Both the position numbers and the translations under genes were made by a program. From Candidatus Poseidoniales archaeon (GTDB lineage: Archaea; Thermoplasmatota; Poseidoniia; Poseidoniales; Poseidoniaceae), in the NCBI GenBank assembly GCA_003602575.1, contig QQRY01000044.1, forward strand, positions 27,166 to 71,979: a stretch of 44,814 bases of DNA. Direction: 5' to 3'. This document shows, one piece after another, positions 25,272-33,494 of this stretch; positions within the stretch are counted from its first letter, which is position 1; every line of letters starts with the position of its first letter. The notes beneath the pieces are model-generated. The model was not told the DNA's origin and ran no database searches. It saw only the letters and a list, made by a program, of their open reading frames with translations.

Positions 25272-26102
25272 TTAGAATAAGTTGTCAATATCGGGTAATT
25301 CAGGAGTTGGTTGAAGATTCTTTTTCGACTTGACATCTAGATTTTCTAATTCGGGCAATTCAGGCGTTTCATCCTGAACTCCTTGATTTGGCAACTCGAT
25401 AAGTCCTAATTCTTCCAGTGTTATTTCCTTTGTTTCTGCCTCTTTGTTCATCTCAGGTAGAGGTATTTCTTTTACCGCAACCTCAGTAGTGAATGTTGCG
25501 TCAGACTCCATCCACGATAAATCCGGAACAGATGATACAGACTTATTTGGTAGAGGTATATTATCGATTTTTGTTCTTTTTTCGTGTGCCTCATTTTTAT
25601 CGACTAGAACCGTATCTAATACTTGCGTGGCGTTTTTATGAGGTGCTGGATTTGAGGAGGCCTCGGCCGCTGAATAAATTCCGATTTCACCTTTTGATAA
25701 TGAATCAATCGCCGCATTAACTTCGCCAGCATTCGGTTCATTTTGAGTTCCAATAACAGATTGGATAATGCTTTGAGTTTGATTATTGACAGTTTCTAAG
25801 CCAAATTGGTCCGTGCTTGTCGAAACAGAACGGACAACAGTCGGTGTAGATTCTAGGTCTGCAAACTGCTGCTCAACACTAGGATTTTCATTTAATTCAG
25901 GGATTTTTCTTTCTCGGGATGCCCAGAAACTTATCACTAAACTAACAATCGAAATTCCGATCAATGCGTATATCAGAATATTTCTTTTATCTGTTGATAA
26001 AATATCCGTTGGAATCATTTTCCATGAAATAATACTGATCAAAAGAAGTAGGCCGCAAATGACGCGTCCTGCAACTGCTAATCTTGGAGCATTTGATTCC
26101 AT
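25272..26102 (-). CDS. Unknown membrane-anchored protein with long disordered tail
   Basis: A 276-residue protein I do not recognise. Two hydrophobic helices at about 8-25 and 41-60 are followed by a hydrophilic region of about 215 residues, rich in Ser, Thr, Glu, Asn and Pro and probably disordered. The C-terminus carries two copies of a short acidic motif: TPELPELENLD (about 246-256) and TPELPDIDNLF (266-276, the very end). The related ELGLIELPNQ occurs just before. Such repeated terminal motifs often serve as docking sites. It lies between folD and the PHP gene on the same strand, with 40 bp gaps. Confidence 0.6.
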   Translation of the reverse strand: MESNAPRLAVAGRVICGLLLLISIISWKMIPTDILSTDKRNILIYALIGISIVSLVISFWASRERKIPELNENPSVEQQFADLESTPTVVRSVSTSTDQFGLETVNNQTQSIIQSVIGTQNEPNAGEVNAAIDSLSKGEIGIYSAAEASSNPAPHKNATQVLDTVLVDKNEAHEKRTKIDNIPLPNKSVSSVPDLSWMESDATFTTEVAVKEIPLPEMNKEAETKEITLEELGLIELPNQGVQDETPELPELENLDVKSKKNLQPTPELPDIDNLF

Positions 26103-26145
26103 TCAATCAAGACTATTGGCTCTTGGATATGAGTGTTATCGTAAC

Positions 26146-27021
26146 TTAAATCAATTTATTTTCAGCAGACCTTACAGTATTTTCCATAAGCATGGCTACG
26201 GTCATCGGCCCAACTCCACCAGGTACTGGTGAAAGCCATGATGCCACATCATTAACCTCTGGAGCAACATCTCCAGCAAGTCTCCATCCCCGTTCACGAG
26301 ATGAATCATCTACTCGATTGACTCCAACATCGACAACTATTGCACCTTGCTTAACCCAATCTGGTTTAACCATCTCGGGCCTTCCTACAGCAGCAACAAT
26401 AATATCTGCGGATTTGCAAATTTCAGGAATATTTTCGGTCTTAGAATGAGCGATTGTAACTGTGGCATCAGCACCTCTAGCTGTTAGAAGAAGCGCCTGA
26501 GGCATGCCGACATTTTGAGAGCGTCCAATTACCACTGCGCTTTTCCCTCGGGTTTCAATTCCTGCCCAATCAAGTAAGCGCATTACCCCGCTCGGCGTAC
26601 ATGGCAGCATTCCATCACTGCGACCTTGTACTAGGCGGCCAAGGTTAGTAGGGTGGAATCCATCAACATCTTTACTTGGTTCAATCAAGTCAGTCAATTC
26701 TTCTTCATCTAAGTGTTTAGGTAATGGTGATTGAATTAAAATTCCATGGACTAATTCATCTGTATTTAGTTCCTGGACTATTTCCTTTAGTTTATCTTGA
26801 GTGGTTTGTTCTGGTAATTCGATATGTGTGCTTTTTAGATTCAATCTTTCGCAAGCCTTTATTTTAGCACCGACATATACATGGCTTGCTGGGTCATCAC
26901 CGACGATAATAACTGCAATATGAGGGGTGACTCCCCTGTCAATACAGGTCTGAATCCGCTTGGTTAGGTCTGCTTCGACTTCCTGAGAACAAGCTCTACC
27001 ATCCAAGCATTGTGCCACCAT
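26146..27021 (-). CDS. folD: FolD, methylenetetrahydrofolate dehydrogenase/cyclohydrolase
   Basis: A bifunctional cytoplasmic enzyme of 291 residues that interconverts 5,10-methylene-THF and 10-formyl-THF with NAD(P). Conserved elements are SHVYVGAKIKACE with the catalytic Lys at 53, GILIQSPLP, DVDGFHPTNLG, PCTPSGVMRLL, the cofactor-binding VVIGRSQNVGMP and the C-terminal PVPGGVGPMT. The canonical motif reads QLPLP; here it is QSPLP, a small change that keeps Gln. Together with gcvT at the right edge of the window it implies folate-based C1 metabolism. The VOC gene lies 35 bp upstream on the same strand. Confidence 0.95.
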   Translation of the reverse strand: MVAQCLDGRACSQEVEADLTKRIQTCIDRGVTPHIAVIIVGDDPASHVYVGAKIKACERLNLKSTHIELPEQTTQDKLKEIVQELNTDELVHGILIQSPLPKHLDEEELTDLIEPSKDVDGFHPTNLGRLVQGRSDGMLPCTPSGVMRLLDWAGIETRGKSAVVIGRSQNVGMPQALLLTARGADATVTIAHSKTENIPEICKSADIIVAAVGRPEMVKPDWVKQGAIVVDVGVNRVDDSSRERGWRLAGDVAPEVNDVASWLSPVPGGVGPMTVAMLMENTVRSAENKLI

Positions 27022-27056
27022 GAGCAGTCCACATACTATTGGCCCTTGAGTATTTC

Positions 27057-27512
27057 TTAATCTAGAACCCCTCCGCCGATCTCATTTTCTCCACCTTTCG
27101 ACGTCGCAAATAGATTCTTATCATCACGGAATGACTTGAACTCCAATGCATTTCCGGATGGGTCATCGATGAACATTGTTGCCTGTTCTCCTACTTTACC
27201 AGGATAGCGTATGTGTGGCTTTATCCTAAATGAAATATTTTTTTGAATCAAAACATCTCTAAAATGATTCCAGTCGTCCCATTCCATTACTAACCCAAAA
27301 TGGAATGGTGGAACTTTTTTACCATCAACTTGGCCATCAGCAGAACTTCCTCTAATTGATTCTACTAAATGTGCAACAATTTGGTGACCATGGAAATTAA
27401 AATTTATCGAATTAGGTGTCCTTCTTCCAATACTACATCCGATTACTTTGACATAGAACTCTTCAGCATCATCCAAGTCCAGTACTGGGAAGGCCAAATG
27501 GAAGGGTCGCAC
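27057..27512 (-). CDS. VOC (glyoxalase/bleomycin resistance/dioxygenase) superfamily protein
   Basis: A 151-residue single-domain metalloprotein of the vicinal oxygen chelate fold. The two beta-alpha-beta-beta-beta units begin FHLAFPVLDLDDAEEFY and FHFGLVMEWDDWNHF, with candidate metal ligands His in FHLAF, His in FHFGL and Glu in NALEFKSF. The pattern DDPSGNALEFKSF near the C-terminus is typical of dioxygenase-like members. The substrate is not predictable. The start is a GTG at 27512. It is probably co-transcribed with folD. Confidence 0.8.
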   Translation of the reverse strand: MRPFHLAFPVLDLDDAEEFYVKVIGCSIGRRTPNSINFNFHGHQIVAHLVESIRGSSADGQVDGKKVPPFHFGLVMEWDDWNHFRDVLIQKNISFRIKPHIRYPGKVGEQATMFIDDPSGNALEFKSFRDDKNLFATSKGGENEIGGGVLD

Positions 27513-27546
27513 AATTGTTCTTGTGGCACTTAGTTAACTGTTTTTT

Positions 27547-27622
27547 TGGAGCCAACGGAGGGACTCGAACCCCCGACCGTCGGATTACAAATCCGAAGCA
27601 CTACCAGCTATGCTACGTTGGC
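27547..27622 (-). tRNA. tRNA-Thr (anticodon UGU), CCA encoded
   Basis: A cloverleaf folds by eye on the minus strand: 7 bp acceptor (GCCAACG with CGTTGGC), 4 bp D stem with one wobble, anticodon stem TCGGA/TCCGA with the 7-base loop TTTGTAA, and a 5 bp T stem with loop TTCGAGT. Positions 34-36 are TGT, giving Thr for ACA and ACG codons. No intron is seen. The discriminator is U and it is followed directly by CCA in the gene (27547-27549). G15, the archaeosine site, is present, which fits the TGT-like gene in this window. The body without CCA is 27550-27622, 73 nt. Confidence 0.93.
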
Positions 27623-27751
27623 GACAACCCACCCAATCAGCAATCATTGATGAATGAAACGGATGAATTGATTGAAATTAATATCAATTTTATGAAGTTT
27701 GATTTATTCACCAAGAGTTAACTCAAAGAGGAGATGCATGATGGATAATCC

Positions 27752-29035
27752 ATGAGCGAAGGGGCAGGGGCAGGTTTTCTCAATGCTTTTTCCCAAACCA
27801 AAGTTGGAAATGATACTATTTTTTCTTGGTGGGCGAGATATCAAGAAGCGGTTAGTGAAGGTCATGATGCAGTAAATGGCACCATCGGCGCTTTGCTAGA
27901 GGATGATGGTGAACTGGCCATAAACACAGTTGTTGACAAAGTTGTTAGAGAATCTCCACCTATCGAAATTGCTGCTTATGCTCCTTTGAAGGGATTACCG
28001 GCATTCTTAGATTTTTCAATTACTTTAGCACTTGGTGATATGCGTGAAGAGTTAGAGAGCATTGGCATGAATATGACTGCAACTGCTTCACCAGGAGGTT
28101 CAGGGGCATTATTTTTAGCAGCAGCAAATTTTGCCGATAGAGGCGACAAAGTTCTACTGCGGGACCGTCATTGGGGTCCTTATGATGGATTTTTAGCAGG
28201 CTGTGATTTAGGTATAGCAACTTATCCATTACTCCCCAAAAACACTGAACAGAATTCGTTTTTAGACTTGGAATCCTTAGAAAAAGAATTGTCAAAACTT
28301 TGTGATGAACAAAATAAAGTTATGTCATGGTTAAACGATCCAGCCCATAACCCCACTGGCTTATCAATTACAAAACAGGATAGATATGATTTGATGAAGT
28401 GCTTTATCGATAGTGCTTTGAAGAATGAAGAAGTTTCACATACTTTGTTAATTGATGCAGCATATCATCTATACGCCAAACAGCCTCATGGTTGGGCTGA
28501 TACGATTTGTCAATTATTGCATGATGGAATTTCTTGGCCCAATAATTTACTCGTAACATTTGCTTTATCTTTATCTAAATCTCATACAATTTATGGTCTT
28601 CGAACCGGAGCATTGGTCTCAATTCATCCAGATAAGGAAGTTACAGATAGAATCGCTACAGTGATGGGTGTTACAGGAAGGCAGACATGGTCGGCGACAT
28701 CTAGGCTTGCTCAATATGCTGTTAGCCATATTCATAACGATGAAAATCTAGGTTCTAAGTGGGATGATGAAAGAGAAAGATTACAGCATATCTTGGAGAA
28801 CAGAAGAGAATTATTTATCGAGGAATGTCAAAAACTTAATGTTCCTATAAATCCAACACATGATGGCTTTTTTGCTTGGATGGAATGTGACGACCCTGTT
28901 CATATTGCTAATGAATGTGCAAAATCACACGTATACTTAGTTCCGTTAACTGGTGGGGTTAGGATAGGTCTCTGTGCAATACCAACAGAAAAGATTGTAA
29001 ATGTGGCCTACGCACTCTCACAAGCCCTTTCATGA
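27752..29035 (+). CDS. Aromatic/aspartate aminotransferase family protein (class I)
   Basis: A 427-residue PLP enzyme resembling the AspC/TyrB branch of class I aminotransferases. Landmarks are the GGSGALFLAA cofactor loop, DRHWGPYDG, NDPAHNPTGLSI (the NPTG motif), LLIDAAYHLY and the PLP lysine in LSLSKSHTIYGLRTGAL. The family's usual SKNFGLYGERVG becomes SKSHTIYGLRTG here. It would interconvert amino acids and 2-oxo acids, probably aspartate or aromatic amino acids. The ATG at 27752 sits 15-20 bp after GAGGAG. It ends 9 bp before the next gene. Confidence 0.8.
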   Translation: MSEGAGAGFLNAFSQTKVGNDTIFSWWARYQEAVSEGHDAVNGTIGALLEDDGELAINTVVDKVVRESPPIEIAAYAPLKGLPAFLDFSITLALGDMREELESIGMNMTATASPGGSGALFLAAANFADRGDKVLLRDRHWGPYDGFLAGCDLGIATYPLLPKNTEQNSFLDLESLEKELSKLCDEQNKVMSWLNDPAHNPTGLSITKQDRYDLMKCFIDSALKNEEVSHTLLIDAAYHLYAKQPHGWADTICQLLHDGISWPNNLLVTFALSLSKSHTIYGLRTGALVSIHPDKEVTDRIATVMGVTGRQTWSATSRLAQYAVSHIHNDENLGSKWDDERERLQHILENRRELFIEECQKLNVPINPTHDGFFAWMECDDPVHIANECAKSHVYLVPLTGGVRIGLCAIPTEKIVNVAYALSQALS

Positions 29036-29044
29036 GGTGTCTAG

Positions 29045-29425
29045 ATGTCCCGCAATCCTCGTGAAAACTTCATTCTAGGTGGATTCATATGTATCGCTTT
29101 TGGGGCATTTTTCACTGTTGGTGGAGTTTACTCAATGGGAGCAACAGTTGGTGTTTGTGGATTGATAATTTTCATTATTGGGATGAGTTTAAAATCTGAG
29201 ATTGGATTATCTGAAGAGGCAATACATGATTGGAAACCAAGTTCTGGAATGCTCCCAGATGCTGGAAGAGTGATGTATAGGGTTGATGTTACTCTCGATG
29301 AACCAATTCGAAGTACAATCGTGTGTGGACCTTGTGGTAATGTTGTTGTTCAAGATGGCCCTAGGCCAGCGACTTTTACTTGCCCAAAATGTTCGATACT
29401 TCTTTGGGAATTGGAAGAAGAATAA
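29045..29425 (+). CDS. Small membrane protein with C-terminal zinc ribbon
   Basis: A 126-residue protein. Two hydrophobic helices (about 8-28 and 30-48) form a hairpin at the N-terminus. The C-terminal 40 residues carry CGPCGN and CPKCS, a four-Cys zinc ribbon, ending in an acidic WELEEE. Such hairpin-plus-ribbon proteins are common in archaea and have no known function. The start follows GAGGTG with good spacing. It probably shares a transcript with the aminotransferase. Confidence 0.68.
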   Translation: MSRNPRENFILGGFICIAFGAFFTVGGVYSMGATVGVCGLIIFIIGMSLKSEIGLSEEAIHDWKPSSGMLPDAGRVMYRVDVTLDEPIRSTIVCGPCGNVVVQDGPRPATFTCPKCSILLWELEEE

Positions 29426-29496
29426 TACCTCCATAATCGGAATTTTATCCAATACTCAAGCATAGATTTGAAAGATAGATTCTTTCTCGAAGGTTC

Positions 29497-30981
29497 ATGG
29501 ACGCCTCCAAATTACTCAATCCGGAGCGTCGAATGTTGAAATTGATGCAATCAGACTCATCAAAAAAATGGTCTCTAGAAGAGGTTTTATCTTCTTGTAA
29601 TTGGAGTGACCAAGCAGTAGCAGTAGGTGCTGGATTAGGACTGAGTGATGCTGGATTTGTCGAGATTGAAGAAAGTGTAGAAACCGTGATCAGACTTTCT
29701 TCACAAGGAGCTTCTGCGATTGAAAACGGCCTATTGGAATCAAGGTTATGGTCTTGGATATCTAATTCTGATTCAGCAGATATGGCTTCATTGCAACAAT
29801 CCTTTGAGAGGCATGAGGCTGGTCCCGGTGTGGGGCTACTCAAGAGAATTGGTGTTCAATTAGATGGGGGTAAATTTGTTGCTAGTGACCCTGGTGAAGT
29901 AGAAAAAGAAATCTCTCAAAGAACAAATTTCCTATCTAGCCTTCCAGATTTAGTTGAGAACTTAGATTCGGAAATGGTCGAACACTTCAGGGGTCGAAAA
30001 GGATTTATTGAAAATCAAGAATCCACCACACGTTCGTGGAAAATCAATCAAAATGGTCTATCGGTAAGTTCAGATTTACTAGTTGAAAAAGAAATGATTA
30101 CTGAGATAACCCCTGAGTTACTACAAAGTGATAATTGGAGAGATTCAGAATTCCGTTCCTTCGATGTCACTCTAGAATCAGCAACTCCTAGAACAGGAAG
30201 AAGCCATCCAATGCAAGCATTGATTGAAAGAATTAGAAGCATATTTCTAGAAATGGGATTTTCTGAATTAGTCGAAGATTATGTGCAAACAGCAGGATGG
30301 AACATGGATGCATTATTCATACCTCAAGATCACCCTGCTAGGGAGATGCAGGATACTTTCTATTTAGATAATCCAGCGAGTATGGAACTTCCTGATGATG
30401 TCATGAGTTTATGGTCTGGAATCCATAAGCATGGTGGCGATACCGGTTCAGTAGGATGGGGTGGAGATTTCTCCAAAGAAACATCGCAGAAGGGACTTCT
30501 AAGAACTCACACTACGGTTAATACAATCCAATATCTTGCTGAGAATCCATCAAAACCATGTCGTATGTTTACCGTTGATAGAGTCTTTAGAAAGGAAGCA
30601 ATAGACCGAACACATTTGCCCGAATTTCATCAAATTGAAGGAATCATAATGGAAGAAGGTGCGAATTTACAGATGCTTGTTACTACTTTGAAGACTTTTT
30701 ACCATAAGATGGGATACCCAGAAGTAAGAGTTAGACCTGCTTATTTCCCCTATACAGAACCAAGTTTGGAAATTGAAGTAAAGTGGCGAGGAAAGTGGTT
30801 AGAGCTTGGTGGAGCGGGAATTTTCCGTCCTGAAGTTACTGAACCTCTAGGAATTACTACTCCAGTATTAGCTTGGGGAATGGGCCTTGAGAGATTAGCA
30901 ATGCTAGTCCTAGGCTTAGATGACATTCGTCAATTATACATTTCAGATTTAGAGTGGTTGAGAAATCAACCGATTATATGA
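29497..30981 (+). CDS. pheS: Phenylalanyl-tRNA synthetase alpha subunit (archaeal/eukaryotic type)
   Basis: The catalytic subunit that charges tRNA-Phe; 494 residues, as expected for the archaeal/eukaryotic cytosolic form. The N-terminal 200 residues are the winged-helix region. Class II motifs follow: motif 1 near HPMQALIERIRSIF, motif 2 around CRMFTVDRVFRKEAIDRTH, and motif 3 in WGMGLERLAMLVLG. PAYFPYTEPSLEIEV is diagnostic for PheS. The pheT (beta) gene is not adjacent. The ATG at 29497 follows GAAGGT. The stop abuts the stop of the convergent surface protein gene. Confidence 0.96.
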   Translation: MDASKLLNPERRMLKLMQSDSSKKWSLEEVLSSCNWSDQAVAVGAGLGLSDAGFVEIEESVETVIRLSSQGASAIENGLLESRLWSWISNSDSADMASLQQSFERHEAGPGVGLLKRIGVQLDGGKFVASDPGEVEKEISQRTNFLSSLPDLVENLDSEMVEHFRGRKGFIENQESTTRSWKINQNGLSVSSDLLVEKEMITEITPELLQSDNWRDSEFRSFDVTLESATPRTGRSHPMQALIERIRSIFLEMGFSELVEDYVQTAGWNMDALFIPQDHPAREMQDTFYLDNPASMELPDDVMSLWSGIHKHGGDTGSVGWGGDFSKETSQKGLLRTHTTVNTIQYLAENPSKPCRMFTVDRVFRKEAIDRTHLPEFHQIEGIIMEEGANLQMLVTTLKTFYHKMGYPEVRVRPAYFPYTEPSLEIEVKWRGKWLELGGAGIFRPEVTEPLGITTPVLAWGMGLERLAMLVLGLDDIRQLYISDLEWLRNQPII

Positions 30982-33270
30982 TCATCGCTTCTGCCACTCT
31001 GTGCCAGTCCACCAAGTCATGCTTCCATCGCTCATACTTCTCCAGGTATATCCTGATTCATCAGTCCATTGCTGAAGAACAGTTGGTTCAGCAATAGGCT
31101 GAACAACTGGTTGTACAGTAGTTTGAGCAACTGGTTGTACCACAGGTGTCTGTTCCATTAGTGGTTGTTGAGTAGAAATGGTGGGCTCGATAGAATTAAG
31201 CTCGCTGGCAATATCTTTGCTCGCAGAGAAGTCTTTGGCTATACTTTCTCTTCCTTTGCGCATGAATAACACTGTTCCGACTGCCCCTGAGATTAAAATT
31301 AGAACTACAATGATAATAATTTTATTTCTCGTTGCCTTATCTTCAGATGCCTGTTGTTCATTATCTCCAACCCCATTACCGTCTGAGTCTTTGGTTTCTG
31401 ATGCATCGTTAGGGAAAGCATCAGCGTTATTTGCAACTCCATCACCATCAGTATCGGCTGATTCAGTAGGGTCATCAGGATAGAGGTCTGAGTTATCTCC
31501 TACTCCGTCTCCATCTGAGTCAACGGTTTCAGTTGGGTCATTATCGAATGCATCAGCATTATCACCAACTCCATCATCATCAGAATCCATCGATTCATTT
31601 TGGTCTTTAGGGAAAGTATCTACAGAATCTACAACGCCATCGCCATCATCATCAGTATCAACATCATCGATAATTTGGTCACCATCTGTGTCTTCTTTGC
31701 CAACGTTACTTGGATGGCTAGCATCATCAGTGTCTAGTATGCCATCCCCGTCATCATCGTCATCAGCATTATCTCCAGTTCCATCAGAGTCGGTGTCTGT
31801 AGTTTCACTTGAATTGAGAGGGAAGGCATCATTAACATCAAGAGTTCCATCATCATCATCATCAGTATCTGAGTTGTCACCAGTTCCATCACCATCAGTA
31901 TCGACAGTTTCCAAATCATTTAGAGGGAAAGCATCAGCATTATCTCCAACTCCATCGCCATCGGTATCTAGAGTTTCAGTGGAATCATTAGGGAATGCAT
32001 CTCCATTATCTCCAACGCCATCTTCGTCGCTATCTATAGTTTCAGAAGCATCGTTAGGGAATGCATCGGAGTTATCACCTACAGTATCTCCATCAGAGTC
32101 TAGTGTTTCCGAAGCATCGTTAGGGAATGCATCTCCATTATCTCCAACGCCATCACCATCAGAGTCAACCGTCTCAGTTGGATCATCATCAAATGCGTCA
32201 GCATTATCACCTACGCCATCCGAATCTGAATCTAAGGTTTCAGAAGCATCATTAGGGAAAGCATCGGCGTTATCACCGACACCATCAGAATCAGAATCTA
32301 ACGATTCTGAAGCATCATTAGGGAAAACATCTGAGTTATCACCGACACCATCCGAATCTGAATCTACAGTTTCAGATGCATCATTAGGGAATGCATCTCC
32401 GTTATCTCCGACTCCATCTCCATCGGTATCTTGCCATTCTGAAGCATCATTTGGAAACGCATCAACTGAATCAGCATATCCGTCGCCATCTGAATCAGAT
32501 TGTACAGGACTTGTGATATTTACAATATCTGATTCAACCAATAGACCAAAGTCAGTACCATCTTTAGGCTTGATTGTGACCTTCCAAACTTCACCTACAG
32601 TTGTTGCAGAACTTGGCAAAGTGGTTAATCCCGAATAACTCGGTTCGATATTTCCATCTTTTACCCAATTTATTTCTGTTCCAGATTCAGGATCTCCATC
32701 TGCATCAGAGTAGGTATAACTTACAGTAATATCTGAACTTGTTACAGCATTAGAACTCGGGCTGAGTGCGATATTGGTGGCTTCTGGAGCGTAATTCTTA
32801 GGTAGGTTTTCAGTAATTGTATGTGTATCTGTTGTCCATGAATCACCAGTATTTCCTCCATTAGAATCAGCCATCAGTGCGGCTAGATTTATGGTTACAG
32901 TTCCGGAATTTGCGCTAGGTGCAACCCAATCAAATGTCCATGATGTGAGGCTACTTGATGTGTGTGTTACGCTAGCACCACTAATCGAAACACCAGTTCC
33001 AGCATTTGAAAATGAGCCTTTATCTGCAGAAATTGAAAATCCTCCACCGTTACTGGATGAAATACTTACTGTGACAGAGTGAGTTTGTCCTGCTGTATAG
33101 GCCAAAGGAAAGTTATGATTTATACTCGATAATCCACCTGAGTTATAGTGACAACTACATCCACCGCTACTATTGTGTTTTCCAGATGAAGAAGCATCTA
33201 TTACTGGCGATTGACTTGCAAGCAATATCATCATTATGAAGCCTAAAACACTGAACCTAGACAAGCGCAT
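30982..33270 (-). CDS. Large surface protein with TSP3-type calcium-binding repeats
   Basis: A 762-residue exported protein. Signal peptide is residues 1-26 or so ([21 protein letters not shown]). Then CSCHYNSGG and a beta-rich domain to about 150, resembling Reeler/choice-of-anchor V domains. An Ig-like segment (about 155-250) precedes about 16 Asp-rich repeats of the form [21 protein letters not shown], which should bind many Ca2+ ions. One transmembrane helix ([16 protein letters not shown]) and a short basic stretch follow, so the last 85 residues are cytoplasmic. They end in a Trp-rich motif ([11 protein letters not shown]...WWTGTEW) that I associate with surface proteins of this archaeal group. 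A role in adhesion or polymer binding is an inference. Confidence 0.85.
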   Translation of the reverse strand: MRLSRFSVLGFIMMILLASQSPVIDASSSGKHNSSGGCSCHYNSGGLSSINHNFPLAYTAGQTHSVTVSISSSNGGGFSISADKGSFSNAGTGVSISGASVTHTSSSLTSWTFDWVAPSANSGTVTINLAALMADSNGGNTGDSWTTDTHTITENLPKNYAPEATNIALSPSSNAVTSSDITVSYTYSDADGDPESGTEINWVKDGNIEPSYSGLTTLPSSATTVGEVWKVTIKPKDGTDFGLLVESDIVNITSPVQSDSDGDGYADSVDAFPNDASEWQDTDGDGVGDNGDAFPNDASETVDSDSDGVGDNSDVFPNDASESLDSDSDGVGDNADAFPNDASETLDSDSDGVGDNADAFDDDPTETVDSDGDGVGDNGDAFPNDASETLDSDGDTVGDNSDAFPNDASETIDSDEDGVGDNGDAFPNDSTETLDTDGDGVGDNADAFPLNDLETVDTDGDGTGDNSDTDDDDDGTLDVNDAFPLNSSETTDTDSDGTGDNADDDDDGDGILDTDDASHPSNVGKEDTDGDQIIDDVDTDDDGDGVVDSVDTFPKDQNESMDSDDDGVGDNADAFDNDPTETVDSDGDGVGDNSDLYPDDPTESADTDGDGVANNADAFPNDASETKDSDGNGVGDNEQQASEDKATRNKIIIIVVLILISGAVGTVLFMRKGRESIAKDFSASKDIASELNSIEPTISTQQPLMEQTPVVQPVAQTTVQPVVQPIAEPTVLQQWTDESGYTWRSMSDGSMTWWTGTEWQKR
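31360..32505 (-). repeat. Coding tandem repeat, about 16 units of mostly 63 bp
   Basis: The repeat encodes the thrombospondin type 3-like array of the surface protein. Most units are 21 residues (63 bp), sharing D-x-D-x-D-G-V-G-D-N and A-F-P-N-D-A-S-E-T. Three central units are longer, with Asp runs. Neighbouring units are nearly identical in DNA, so copy number may vary between strains and assembly across it may be error-prone. Confidence 0.9.
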
Positions 33271-33291
33271 AAATTTGGCTTGTCTATGAAC

Positions 33292-33300
33292 CTTTTAAAG
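33292..33300 (-). promoter_or_regulatory. TATA box of the surface protein gene (leaderless transcript)
   Basis: CTTTTAAAG is centred about 26 bp upstream of the A of the start codon at 33270. That is the distance between an archaeal TATA box and the transcription start, so the mRNA would begin at or next to the ATG. No Shine-Dalgarno is seen before this ATG, in agreement. Confidence 0.5.
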
Positions 33301-33459
33301 CGATTGGTACATTGATAATACAGAAGTCATGAATAAGAAATTTGATAGAAATTGCTTTTTATTCATACAGTTTGTAATTTAGGTTCTTTACAACGGTATT
33401 AAAATATAATTTCAAATCATATATTATGTAAAGAATAATCATCCACTATGCATAATAGG

Positions 33460-33474
33460 ACTATTTTCAATAGT
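33460..33474. promoter_or_regulatory. Inverted repeat upstream of the thioredoxin-CcdA gene
   Basis: ACTATT-TTC-AATAGT has perfect 6 bp arms and a 3 bp centre, ending 20 bp before the ATG at 33495. An AT-rich ATATATTAT at about 33418-33426 upstream could be the TATA box, which would place the repeat just after the transcription start. It could be an operator or a small 5' hairpin. The sequence is AT-rich and the match could be chance. Confidence 0.3.
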
Positions 33475-33494
33475 AAACTACTACTGGGTCAAAT

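Noticed and set aside
27515-27721. Small plus-strand ORF of 68 codons
   Set aside because: It runs through the tRNA-Thr gene on the opposite strand and has no recognisable content.
31360-32505. Regular repeats that could suggest a CRISPR array
   Set aside because: Units are directly adjacent with no unique spacers, and the period is a multiple of three inside a clear coding frame.
31688-32638. 316-codon open frame on the plus strand, Ser/Pro-rich
   Set aside because: It is the antisense of the TSP3 repeat array. The 63 bp repeats keep the opposite frame open, and the predicted product is low-complexity.
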